Below, in pieces: positions 52,512 to 59,995 of a DNA stretch of 64,000 nt. A program made the position numbers and the translations under genes. Within the stretch, counting starts at the first letter, position 1, and every line of letters begins with the position of its first letter. The notes under the pieces were generated by a model, which saw only the letters and a list, made by a program, of their open reading frames with translations, searched no databases and was not told the DNA's origin. The stretch comes from Paraburkholderia bryophila (GTDB lineage Bacteria > Pseudomonadota > Gammaproteobacteria > Burkholderiales > Burkholderiaceae), in assembly GCF_003269035.1 (NCBI RefSeq), contig NZ_QLTK01000032.1:19111-83110 (forward strand), written 5' to 3'.

Positions 52512-53753
52512 TCAGCGCCCCACCGTTTTGAACACGCGATTCTTGTCGAGTGTGACCGAGTCCGGCTTGCCGGCGTCGGCCTCGGGCAGGCCGGTGTTCG
52601 CGTCCTCCAGCGCGCGCCCGGTATATCGTCCGCGTGGCCGGATGACCTTGCCCACCCGGAGCTGCTCGATGCAATGCGCGAGCAAGCCCACGCACCGCGC
52701 CGTGGCGAACAGCGCGAACGACGCATCGCGAGGCAGCGCCAGTTGCGCCGCGAGGCTCGCCAGCGCGACGTCGATATTCGGTTTCAGCCCGGTCAGCGCG
52801 ACCACCCGGTCGATGAACGACATGATCTCCGCCGGTGGACTCAGCACGTCGAGCAGGGCGGCGGCGCGCGTATCGCCATCCGGATACAGATGATGTCCGA
52901 AGCCCGGAATCGGAATGGCCGAACGCAGGTGATGAGCCACCACGTTTTCCGCACCGAGTCGTTCGACGTCGTCGAACACGGCCCGCACGCGACCCGACGC
53001 GTCGCCATGCAGTGGGCCGGAGAGCGTGGCGAGCCCCGTGAGCAGACAGCCCGGCAACGATGCGCCAGTCGAGGCGGTAATGCGCGCGGCGAACGCCGAA
53101 CTCGTCATCTCGTGATCGGCGACCAGCACCATCGCGCGGCGGATCAGTTCGGCGCCGGCGCGGTGCTGGCCCCAGCCGAGCGCGAGTTGTTCGTGCGTGC
53201 GTTGGCCGGGTGCGTCGCAGCGCGCGCCGAACGCGCGCGCGATCAGCGCCACGAGCCGGCCCGCTTCGACGTGCAACGCGCTGTCCGTGCGACCGAGCGT
53301 GGAGTGTCCGCAAGCCGCGAGCGCCGCCAGCGAGGTGAACGCGCATTGCTTGCCGCGCTCCTCGCCTTGCAGCGGCAAATCGCCGGCGTCGAAGGTAATC
53401 GGCGCGCGCGCATTCCACAGAATGGCCGCGACGTCTTCGAGCGTGGCCGTTTCCGACAGCCGGATGCTGTCGCGGCCCCGGTAATACGGGCGATCTTTCG
53501 AGAAGGTGGTAATGCCGCTATAAATACAGGGCTCCGCACCGAAGATCGTGCCGGCGGCGAGCGCCTCGCGCTTACGTCCCACCTGTTTCTTGCGGCACAG
53601 CGCGGCGACGTCCTCGGCACGGTAGAGGCTTTTGCGCGGATCGTGCGGGTCCGGCATCACGGCGATATTGCCGCGGCTGACGTACGCGTAGACGGTTTGC
53701 GCCTGCACGCCGAGTTGTCGGGCCGCTTCGGTGAGCGTGATCCAGTTTCGCAT
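52512..53753 (-). CDS. Citrate synthase-family protein with N-terminal helix-turn-helix
   Basis: A 413-residue fusion. Residues about 1-50 are a MerR/excisionase-like DNA-binding helix-turn-helix (TLTEAARQLGVQAQTVYAYVSRGNI). The rest is a small citrate synthase domain with PLHGDASGRV and IPGFGHHLYPDGDTRAAAL, holding the two active-site histidines, and an aspartate in KPNIDVALA. Citrate synthases condense an acyl-CoA with oxaloacetate. A DNA-binding domain on one is unusual and could make it a CoA- or oxaloacetate-sensing regulator, or simply aid targeting. It is convergent with the serine hydrolase (9-bp gap). Confidence 0.85.
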   Translation of the reverse strand: MRNWITLTEAARQLGVQAQTVYAYVSRGNIAVMPDPHDPRKSLYRAEDVAALCRKKQVGRKREALAAGTIFGAEPCIYSGITTFSKDRPYYRGRDSIRLSETATLEDVAAILWNARAPITFDAGDLPLQGEERGKQCAFTSLAALAACGHSTLGRTDSALHVEAGRLVALIARAFGARCDAPGQRTHEQLALGWGQHRAGAELIRRAMVLVADHEMTSSAFAARITASTGASLPGCLLTGLATLSGPLHGDASGRVRAVFDDVERLGAENVVAHHLRSAIPIPGFGHHLYPDGDTRAAALLDVLSPPAEIMSFIDRVVALTGLKPNIDVALASLAAQLALPRDASFALFATARCVGLLAHCIEQLRVGKVIRPRGRYTGRALEDANTGLPEADAGKPDSVTLDKNRVFKTVGR

Positions 53754-53861
53754 GGGATATCAGGCGCGGGGATGCGAGAGAAAAGGGCCGCAGGGGACGG
53801 TCGGTGCGGCTGGCGCCGGGTCTGCCGGCACAGCCGATCCGCTGTCGATTCTGGCCTTGTT

Positions 53862-54254
53862 TCAGGTAAAAGTCATCTCGGCGGCACGGCGCTCCAGAAT
53901 CTCGATGAGGATGTCGCCGGGCGACCTCACGAAGCACGCCCGCACACCGGCGCGGACCTGCTTCACCGGTTCGACGATTTCCGCGTTGCAGCGCACCAGG
54001 TGGTCGAACGCGGCATCGAGGTCGTCCACCAGCACGCCGAAATGGTCGATGCCCTGCGCTTTCTCGCCCTGAAGCGGCCGCCCGCCTGGCGCGCCCGGCA
54101 GCGGCGTGATGAAAAGATTGATGCTGCCCAACCGCACATCCACGCGTCCCGGCCGGCGCACGATGTCGGCGTTCAGGCAGCGCGCGAACCAGGCGGCGGT
54201 CGCTTCGGCGTCCACCGAGCACAGTTGCAAATGGTCCCATTTGAATTCGATCAT
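53862..54254 (-). CDS. VOC/glyoxalase-family protein
   Basis: A 130-residue vicinal-oxygen-chelate protein with two beta-alpha-beta-beta-beta halves: WDHLQLCSVDAEATAAWFARCL in the first and IDHFGVLVDDLDAAFDHL in the second, ending GDILIEILE. Candidate metal ligands are H8, H70 and the final glutamate. Members include dioxygenases, glyoxalases and isomerases. It lies 26 bp downstream of an MFS carrier and presumably acts on the same compound. Function not known. Confidence 0.82.
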   Translation of the reverse strand: MIEFKWDHLQLCSVDAEATAAWFARCLNADIVRRPGRVDVRLGSINLFITPLPGAPGGRPLQGEKAQGIDHFGVLVDDLDAAFDHLVRCNAEIVEPVKQVRAGVRACFVRSPGDILIEILERRAAEMTFT

Positions 54255-54280
54255 ACGGTTTCTCCGGATAGTCGACAGCA

Positions 54281-55597
54281 TCACAGTTCGATGCGAGAAA
54301 GTTTTCCCAGCAACACCGAGTACGAGAACGTGCCGAGCAGGCAGATCGCGCCCATCAGGTTGAGTGCCCAGTAGAAGTGGCCGGTGTGCTGGGTGATGTA
54401 GCCGATCATCAGCGGCGTGGTGACCGCCGCGATATTGGCCGCGAGGCTGGTGATGCTGCTGGTCAGGCCCACGTATTGCCGTGGCGCGATTTCGGAGACG
54501 GCGGCCCACGACATCGACCCGACGCCCTGTGCGAAGAACGCGATCGTCAGGATGGCGATCACCCCTTCGTTCGATTCCACGAAATTGACCAGCACGATCG
54601 ACGCGCCGAGCAGCGTGCCGATGATGAGCGGCGCCTTGCGAGCGGTGGACAGCGAGACGCCGCGCCGGATAAAAAAGTCCGACAGCACGCCGGCGATCAG
54701 AATGCCGAGCGTCGCGCCGATAAACGGCAGGGCCTGAAAAATCCCCACCTTGATGATCGACATGTGCCGCGCTTCGATCAGATAGGTCATGAACCACGTG
54801 GTAAAGAAGACCAGCAAGGTGTTGTTGCAGAACTTGCCAATGCAGATCGCGATCACCTGCCGGTAGCTGAGCAGCTTGAGCGCGAGGCGCCAGTTGAATT
54901 TCTCGCGCGGCTTGCGCGTGGCCGCACCGCCTTCGTTGATGTAATTCAGCTCCGCGGCATTCACGCCCGCGTGATGCTGCGGATCGCGATAGATCCGATA
55001 CCAGATAAAACTGAACAGAATGCCGAAGCCGCCCGTCACGAAAAATACCGTGCGCCAACCGTACGCCGCCGAGATCCACAGCAACAGGCCGGTGAAGAGC
55101 GGTGTGCCGATGTATTGCCCCATTACGTAGACGCTGGTCGCGAAGCCGCGCTCGCGGGCGGGAAACCATAACGTGACGGCGCGCGCGTTGGAAGGGAAGG
55201 CCGGCGCCTCGAGCGCGCCGATGGCAAGCCGCGAGCCGAGCAACATGTGATAACCGGTCGCGAGCCCCTGCGTGAGCGTGGCGAACGACCAGCCGACCAG
55301 CGACAGTGCATAGGCGAGGCGCGAACCGAGCACGTCGGTCAATATGCCGCCGGGCACCAGCGCAATGGAATAGGCGAGGCCGAACCCTGCGAACAGCTCG
55401 CCCATCTCCATGCGGTTGAGCGCCAGCCCTTTCGAAAGGCCCGGCGCGACGATGCCCAGCGCCGAGCGATCCACGTAATTGAGGATGGTCGCCACGAGCA
55501 GCATCGAAAGTACGACGTAGCGAACTCTGGAGCGTTTCGTGGTGCTCGCGTAAGCCGGATTGCCAGCCGGCAGGCTGTGTTCCTCTGCGACTTTCAT
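54281..55597 (-). CDS. MFS transporter (ACS-type)
   Basis: A 438-residue twelve-helix carrier with NYVDRSALGIVAPGL in helix 1, FGLAYSIALVPGGILTDVLGSR covering the loop 2-3 motif, GALEAPAFPSNARAV, and a late PRQYVGLTSSITSLAAN. ACS carriers of this type import aromatic or hydroxy acids. GGAG seven bases before the ATG at 55597 fixes the start; an upstream TTG at 55609 is rejected. It is downstream of an SDR gene and upstream of a VOC gene on the same strand. Confidence 0.9.
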   Translation of the reverse strand: MKVAEEHSLPAGNPAYASTTKRSRVRYVVLSMLLVATILNYVDRSALGIVAPGLSKGLALNRMEMGELFAGFGLAYSIALVPGGILTDVLGSRLAYALSLVGWSFATLTQGLATGYHMLLGSRLAIGALEAPAFPSNARAVTLWFPARERGFATSVYVMGQYIGTPLFTGLLLWISAAYGWRTVFFVTGGFGILFSFIWYRIYRDPQHHAGVNAAELNYINEGGAATRKPREKFNWRLALKLLSYRQVIAICIGKFCNNTLLVFFTTWFMTYLIEARHMSIIKVGIFQALPFIGATLGILIAGVLSDFFIRRGVSLSTARKAPLIIGTLLGASIVLVNFVESNEGVIAILTIAFFAQGVGSMSWAAVSEIAPRQYVGLTSSITSLAANIAAVTTPLMIGYITQHTGHFYWALNLMGAICLLGTFSYSVLLGKLSRIEL

Positions 55598-55651
55598 CGG
55601 TGTCTCCAAACAGTGGCCAGTGGTTTTTTTTATATCTGGCTGAATGACGAT

Positions 55652-56410
55652 TTATCCGCGGCCGACGAACGGCATAGCGCTCGCCATGATGGTCATGTTC
55701 AGAACATTGGCTTCGAGCGGGAGACTGGCCATGTGCACGACTGCGTTGGCTACATGCGTGACGTCCATTCTGGCTTCCGGCGCCATGCGTCCATCCGCTT
55801 GCAGCACGCCCTTGTTCATCCGTTCCGTGAGCGAGGTGGCGGCGTTGCCGATATCGATCTGGCCGCAGGCGATATTGAACGCGCGTCCGTCCAGGGCTAT
55901 CGATCGGGTGATACCGGTCACCGCGTGTTTGGTCGCCGTATAAGCAATGGTATGCGGCCTCGGCGCGTGCGCGGAGATCGAGCCGTTGTTGATGATGCGC
56001 CCGCCTTGCGGCGACTGCGCTTTCATCAAACGATACGCGGCGCGTGCGCACAGAAACACGCCGGTCAGATTGGTCGCCACGACGTCGTTCCAGAAATCGG
56101 TGTCGTAGTCTTCAAGCGGAACGGCGCCGGCGTTGCGGCCCGCGTTGTTGAAGAGCACGTCCAGCCGCCCGAATGCCGTTGCGATTTGCGAAAAAGCCTG
56201 CTCGACCGAGGCGGCGTTGCTGACGTCGGCCTGAAATACCTGCGCTTCGCCACCGGCCACGCCGATGACCTCTTTCGTTTCCAGCAGCGGCTCGGCTCGG
56301 CGCCCGATCAGCGCGACGGTGAATCCGGCTGCGGCGAGCGCCACGGCGGCGGCGCGGCCGATGCCGGAACCGGCGCCCGTCACGGCGGCGAATTTCTTCG
56401 ATGCAGGCAT
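55652..56410 (-). CDS. Short-chain dehydrogenase/reductase
   Basis: A 252-residue classical SDR. The cofactor motif is TGAGSGIG (11-18), NNAG is at 88-91, and the catalytic residues are a serine at 144 or 146 with Y157-x3-K161. An arginine pair after the glycine-rich region (GRRAE) favours NADP(H). GGAGGAG precedes the ATG at 56410. First gene of the minus-strand SDR-MFS-VOC set, divergent from the hydroxyacid dehydrogenase, with paired palindromes between them. Likely oxidises or reduces a hydroxyacid or ketoacid. Confidence 0.9.
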   Translation of the reverse strand: MPASKKFAAVTGAGSGIGRAAAVALAAAGFTVALIGRRAEPLLETKEVIGVAGGEAQVFQADVSNAASVEQAFSQIATAFGRLDVLFNNAGRNAGAVPLEDYDTDFWNDVVATNLTGVFLCARAAYRLMKAQSPQGGRIINNGSISAHAPRPHTIAYTATKHAVTGITRSIALDGRAFNIACGQIDIGNAATSLTERMNKGVLQADGRMAPEARMDVTHVANAVVHMASLPLEANVLNMTIMASAMPFVGRG

Positions 56411-56480
56411 TTCATCTCCTCCAGAGCATTCCATTGAACATGGGAAACAGAGTTGCATTCGCGCTGGTCGCTCAGCAAGC

Positions 56481-56497
56481 TTGATTGATTGAATCAA
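56481..56497. promoter_or_regulatory. Operator-like palindrome TTGATT-N5-AATCAA, copy 1
   Basis: A 17-bp dyad with perfect 6-bp arms lies 71 bp upstream of the SDR start. An almost identical copy (one base different over 20 bp) sits at 56621. Twin copies in a divergent promoter region strongly suggest binding by one dimeric regulator that is not encoded next to it. Confidence 0.65.
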
Positions 56498-56620
56498 CAT
56501 CAAAGGACTTGGCGGACGGGCGCGCCCCAGGGTTTTCCTGAGACGCTATATCGCGGAAATGGACGTGCAGGCCATCGGGCAGCGTGGGGCCCGTGCCGGC
56601 ACGAAAGCGGGGCGCAGGAG

Positions 56621-56637
56621 TTGATTGATCGAATCAA
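56621..56637. promoter_or_regulatory. Operator-like palindrome TTGATT-N5-AATCAA, copy 2
   Basis: The second copy, 140 bp from the first and 62 bp upstream of the hydroxyacid dehydrogenase ATG. Arms are identical to copy 1; the shared sequence extends three bases further (ACAT context). One copy per divergent promoter is consistent with coordinate control of both units. Confidence 0.65.
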
Positions 56638-56698
56638 CATTGACGTCGCAGGCGCCGGTTTCGTAGGCTCTCGACGTCTATCCATCGAGGGAAAAATC

Positions 56699-57661
56699 AT
56701 GTCGCAAACTAACCCCACCCGCCTGCTGATTGCGCGAAAGGTCCCCACCGCCGTGGCGCATCGCGCCGAGGCCGAATTCCACGCGTTCGTGACCGAGTCC
56801 GACATGGACTCGGCCTCGGTCGTCGACTTCTGCAACCGGCACGAGGTGCCGGCCATCCTGATCGGCAAGAAGTCGGGGTTGCAGGCTGCGCATATCGCCG
56901 CGCTGCCGTCGACGGTCAAGATCATTGCCAACGCGAGCGCGGGCTTCGATCACATGGATGTGGCCGCCGCGCGGGAACGGGGCATCGCGGTCACGAACGC
57001 ACCCGATGCGTTGACCGAATGCACGGCCGATTTCACCTTGCTGCTGGTGCTGGCGGCCTGCCGCCGCGCGTCGGAATACGAACGGATCATGCGCAACGGC
57101 TGGGGTAAGTCGTTCGGGATGACCGACATGCTGGGCACGCGGGTGAACGGCAAGACGCTCGGCATTGTCGGGTTTGGACGGATCGGGCGCGCGGTGGCGA
57201 AGCGGGCGCAAAGTTTCGGCATGCGCGTGATCTACACCGATGTGCGCCGCGCGGAGGCGGCGGCGGAGCATGGCGCGACGTTCTACGCCAGCCTCGACGA
57301 CATGTTGCCGCATTGCCAGGTGCTCACGCTGCACGTGCCGGGCGGCGGTGTTCCGTTGATGGCGAAAAAAGAGTTCGGCTTGCTGCGCAAGGGCGCGGTG
57401 TTCGTCAACGCGGCGCGGGGCGGCCTGGTCGACGAAGACGCGCTGTATGACGCGCTGACATCGGGACATCTGTTCGGCGCGGGTCTCGACGTGTACCAGC
57501 ACGAACCCAACGTCGACAAACGCTTCGCGGGACTCGACAACGTGTTCCTGACACCCCACATGGCCAGCGCCACGATCGAGACGCGCGACCAGATGGGTTT
57601 CACGGCATTGGACAATGTCGCGGCGGTGCTCGACGGGCGCGCGGCATTGAATCCGGTCTGA
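56699..57661 (+). CDS. D-isomer specific 2-hydroxyacid dehydrogenase
   Basis: A 320-residue NAD(P)-dependent dehydrogenase (glyoxylate/hydroxypyruvate reductase type). The Rossmann motif is GFGRIG (158-163). Catalytic residues are R240 in NAARGG, E269 in QHEPN and H287 in LTPHMAS, with the acidic residue after the second beta strand (YTDVRR) consistent with NAD. The ATG at 56699 follows GAGGGA. It reduces a 2-ketoacid or oxidises a D-2-hydroxyacid. Divergent from the SDR-MFS-VOC set with twin palindromes, so it probably acts in the same pathway. Confidence 0.92.
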   Translation: MSQTNPTRLLIARKVPTAVAHRAEAEFHAFVTESDMDSASVVDFCNRHEVPAILIGKKSGLQAAHIAALPSTVKIIANASAGFDHMDVAAARERGIAVTNAPDALTECTADFTLLLVLAACRRASEYERIMRNGWGKSFGMTDMLGTRVNGKTLGIVGFGRIGRAVAKRAQSFGMRVIYTDVRRAEAAAEHGATFYASLDDMLPHCQVLTLHVPGGGVPLMAKKEFGLLRKGAVFVNAARGGLVDEDALYDALTSGHLFGAGLDVYQHEPNVDKRFAGLDNVFLTPHMASATIETRDQMGFTALDNVAAVLDGRAALNPV

Positions 57662-57698
57662 CGCGTGCCTGCCCGCCATCCGGTCGGGCGATCGGCAG

Positions 57699-57734
57699 GA
57701 GGCGAGCGGCCGCGTTATAACCGGCGCTCGCCTC
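57699..57734. terminator. Hairpin between convergent genes
   Basis: A perfect 10-bp stem, GAGGCGAGCG (57699-57708) with CGCTCGCCTC (57725-57734), encloses a 16-nt loop and is not followed by a T-run. It sits between convergent stops (57661 and 57771) and probably acts as a weak bidirectional terminator or transcript-end stabiliser. Confidence 0.5.
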
Positions 57735-57770
57735 TCGCGGTAAGGACACCCACAGCGTGCTACGCCGCGG

Positions 57771-58160
57771 CTAGATACCGGCCAGCGCCGGCAACTCCAT
57801 CTCGAACGGCAGCCGCTCGCTCCGGCTGATCGCCGGGTGCCGAGGTATCGCACGATTCAACGGCGGTTCGCTCGTAAGCTGAATCGACAGCGGCGCCGGA
57901 TAACGCAGGCGCTTTCTCTCAAGAATCGCCTCGCTCAAAAACACCGCGCTATAGGCCTTCAGCAAGTGCGCATGATGCGCTTCGATATAGGCCTCGATCT
58001 GCTCCCGCTCGCCCTCTATCGCGGCGAGCGTCGCGAGCGTGCGCGTGTCCCAACGAAAACGCAGGCCGAGTTCGTCGAACGCGGCGTTGTAGGCGCATAA
58101 CTGCGCCTGGACTTCCGCCGCGACGGCGGCATCGGCTGGCTGGACTGGCGAGGTGTTCAT
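57771..58160 (-). CDS. Hypothetical protein, predicted helical
   Basis: A 129-residue protein of no family I recognise. The first 90 residues look alpha-helical (AAVAAEVQAQLCAYNAAFDELG, EREQIEAYIEAHHAHLLKAY) and the C-terminal part is proline-rich (YPAPLSIQLTSEPPLNRAIPRH). No signal peptide or membrane segment is seen. The ATG at 58160 is favoured because GAGGAG lies six bases upstream; an ATG at 58166 sits directly on that site. Good codon usage and a ribosome site make it a likely real gene. The A/T-rich sequence 58200-58260 should contain its promoter. Confidence 0.6.
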   Translation of the reverse strand: MNTSPVQPADAAVAAEVQAQLCAYNAAFDELGLRFRWDTRTLATLAAIEGEREQIEAYIEAHHAHLLKAYSAVFLSEAILERKRLRYPAPLSIQLTSEPPLNRAIPRHPAISRSERLPFEMELPALAGI

Positions 58161-58598
58161 GGTCATCTCCTCAGAGCGAGTGGCATGAACGCAGAGTAGA
58201 AGAGCGCATCGATAAACAACAGTTAGAGTTTTTTGGAAAAACCATAGCTTTTCACTTATGCGTTGGTTTACCCGGACGCGCGCTCCCATGCGCCCTCACA
58301 CTTCCCGACAGTGAATCACGCTACCCGCGATCAATGCAGCCGGGCGGCCACCGGTCTATTAGACATGCCTAATACAAACCATAAAATGTTTTGATTTTTA
58401 CTTATCGATCCGCGCGCGCAGCATCCACTCAGACACGCTACACACCCAACCCGCCCACGACCGGCTGGTTGCACGTACAACGCGTTCCCTCTGACCGACC
58501 ATTGGCGCTTCATTGCACTCAGACCGGCAGCGAAGCGATTCGATCACGTAAGTCCAACGCGCCGTGCGAGCGCGACGGAATATGCAGGAGACGCAGAC
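58161..58598. other. 438-bp divergent intergenic region upstream of the oxalate operon
   Basis: The left side (58200-58260) is A/T-rich and should promote the hypothetical gene on the minus strand. The middle holds the TATTAG/CTAATA palindrome at 58357-58374, and 58375-58405 is again A/T-rich. The last 190 bp before the oxlT start have coding-like GC content but no convincing frame. No gene is called here. Confidence 0.5.
58357..58374. promoter_or_regulatory. Palindrome TATTAG-ACATGC-CTAATA, probable operator of the oxalate operon
   Basis: Perfect 6-bp arms (58357-58362 and 58369-58374) around ACATGC, itself partly symmetric, giving 16 of 18 matching positions. It is followed by an A/T-rich stretch and lies about 225 bp upstream of oxlT. 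The regulator is not in the window. Confidence 0.5.
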
Positions 58599-59930
58599 AT
58601 GGAACATTCCGACCGACAGGAGCGCGGCCGCGCCGCTCTCTGGCATCACCGCTGGGCGCAACTCGCGATCGGCGTCGTATGCATGGGGCTCGTGGCGAAT
58701 CTGCAATATGCCTGGACGCTGTTCGTCGTGCCGATGGACAACGCCCACCACTGGGGCCAGGCGGCGATCCAGACCGCGTTCACGATCTTTATCGTCACCG
58801 AAACCTGGCTCGTGCCCGTCGAAGGCTGGCTCGTCGATAAGTTCGGCCCGCGTCCCGTCGTGATCGGCGGCTCGCTGTGCGCGGCACTCGGCTGGATCAT
58901 CGATGCGCAGGCGAGCAGTCTCGCCGCGCTGTACGTCGCGGCGGTGATTGCTGGTATCGGCGCGGGCTGCGTGTACGGCACCTGCGTCGGCACCGCGCTC
59001 AAATGGTTTCCGGACAAACGCGGCCTCGCCGCCGGGCTGACTGCGGCGGGCTTCGGTGCCGGCGCGGCCGTCACCGTGATTCCGATCGCCAACATGATCC
59101 AGCGCTCGGGCTACGAGCACACCTTCATGTTCTTCGGCATTTTTCAGGGCGTTTGCATTCTGCTGCTGGCCACGATGCTGGTGCGGCCCAGGCCGCCTGC
59201 CGGCGCGATCGCGGCTAAACGCGTGGTCGCCAGCAAGATCGACTACACGCCCGGCGAGATGATCCGCTCGCCGCTGTTCTGGGTGCTCTATCTGATGTTC
59301 GTGTTCGTGGCCGCCGGCGGCATTATCGCCACCGCGCAGCTCGGGCCGATTGCCAAGGAATACGGCTTCGCGAAATTACCGGTCAGCCTGATGGGCGTCA
59401 CGCTGCCGCTGCTCACGATGACGCTGTCGATCGACAATCTGTGCAACGGCTTTACCCGTCCACTGTGCGGTTTTCTGTCGGACCGAATTGGCCGCGAAAA
59501 CACGATGTTCATGATCTTTCTCGGCGAAGGCGTCGCGTTGCTCGGGCTGATGCAATTCGGTCACAACCCTTACGCCTTCATGTTCTTCGCCGCCGCCGTG
59601 TTCCTGTGCTGGGGCGAGATCTTTTCGATCTTCCCGGCCACCTGCGCGGACACGTTCGGCAGCAAATACGCCGCGGCGAACGCCGGGACGCTTTATACCG
59701 CGAAGGGCACCGCGTCGATGCTGGTGCCGGTCGCCTCGCTGCTCTCGGCGAACGGCGGCTGGAGCACGGTGTTCATCTCGGCGGCGGTGATCTCGATCGC
59801 CGCCGCCGTCTGCGCGAAGTTCGTGCTGGCGCCGATGAGAAAGCGCTGGATCGACAACTCCGGCGCGCCGGCCGGCGCGGCGCTTGCCGAAGCCCGACTG
59901 CAACCTTTTTCCAGCGGCTCGCGCAAATGA
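58599..59930 (+). CDS. oxlT: Oxalate/formate antiporter (OxlT-type MFS)
   Basis: A 443-residue twelve-helix carrier of the oxalate/formate antiporter family. Visible are LVANLQYAWTLFVVPM in helix 1, WLVDKFGPRPVVIGG in loop 2-3, GIGAGCVYGTCVGTALKWFPDKRGLAAGLT and YTAKGTASMLVPVAS, whose lysine corresponds to the substrate-binding lysine region of OxlT. It exchanges external oxalate for intracellular formate. Gene order oxlT-oxc-frc matches oxalate catabolism. An upstream palindrome (58357) may be its operator. Confidence 0.92.
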   Translation: MEHSDRQERGRAALWHHRWAQLAIGVVCMGLVANLQYAWTLFVVPMDNAHHWGQAAIQTAFTIFIVTETWLVPVEGWLVDKFGPRPVVIGGSLCAALGWIIDAQASSLAALYVAAVIAGIGAGCVYGTCVGTALKWFPDKRGLAAGLTAAGFGAGAAVTVIPIANMIQRSGYEHTFMFFGIFQGVCILLLATMLVRPRPPAGAIAAKRVVASKIDYTPGEMIRSPLFWVLYLMFVFVAAGGIIATAQLGPIAKEYGFAKLPVSLMGVTLPLLTMTLSIDNLCNGFTRPLCGFLSDRIGRENTMFMIFLGEGVALLGLMQFGHNPYAFMFFAAAVFLCWGEIFSIFPATCADTFGSKYAAANAGTLYTAKGTASMLVPVASLLSANGGWSTVFISAAVISIAAAVCAKFVLAPMRKRWIDNSGAPAGAALAEARLQPFSSGSRK

Positions 59931-59995
59931 ACGACTCCGCAAGCACGCTGCTCGCACCCCAACGCATAACGACCCCGCCACCCAGGAGAGAAGTC

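Noticed and set aside
56489..56698. N-terminal extension of the hydroxyacid dehydrogenase frame
   Set aside because: The extra 70 codons run through both operator palindromes and show no similarity to the family, whose N terminus begins at 56699.
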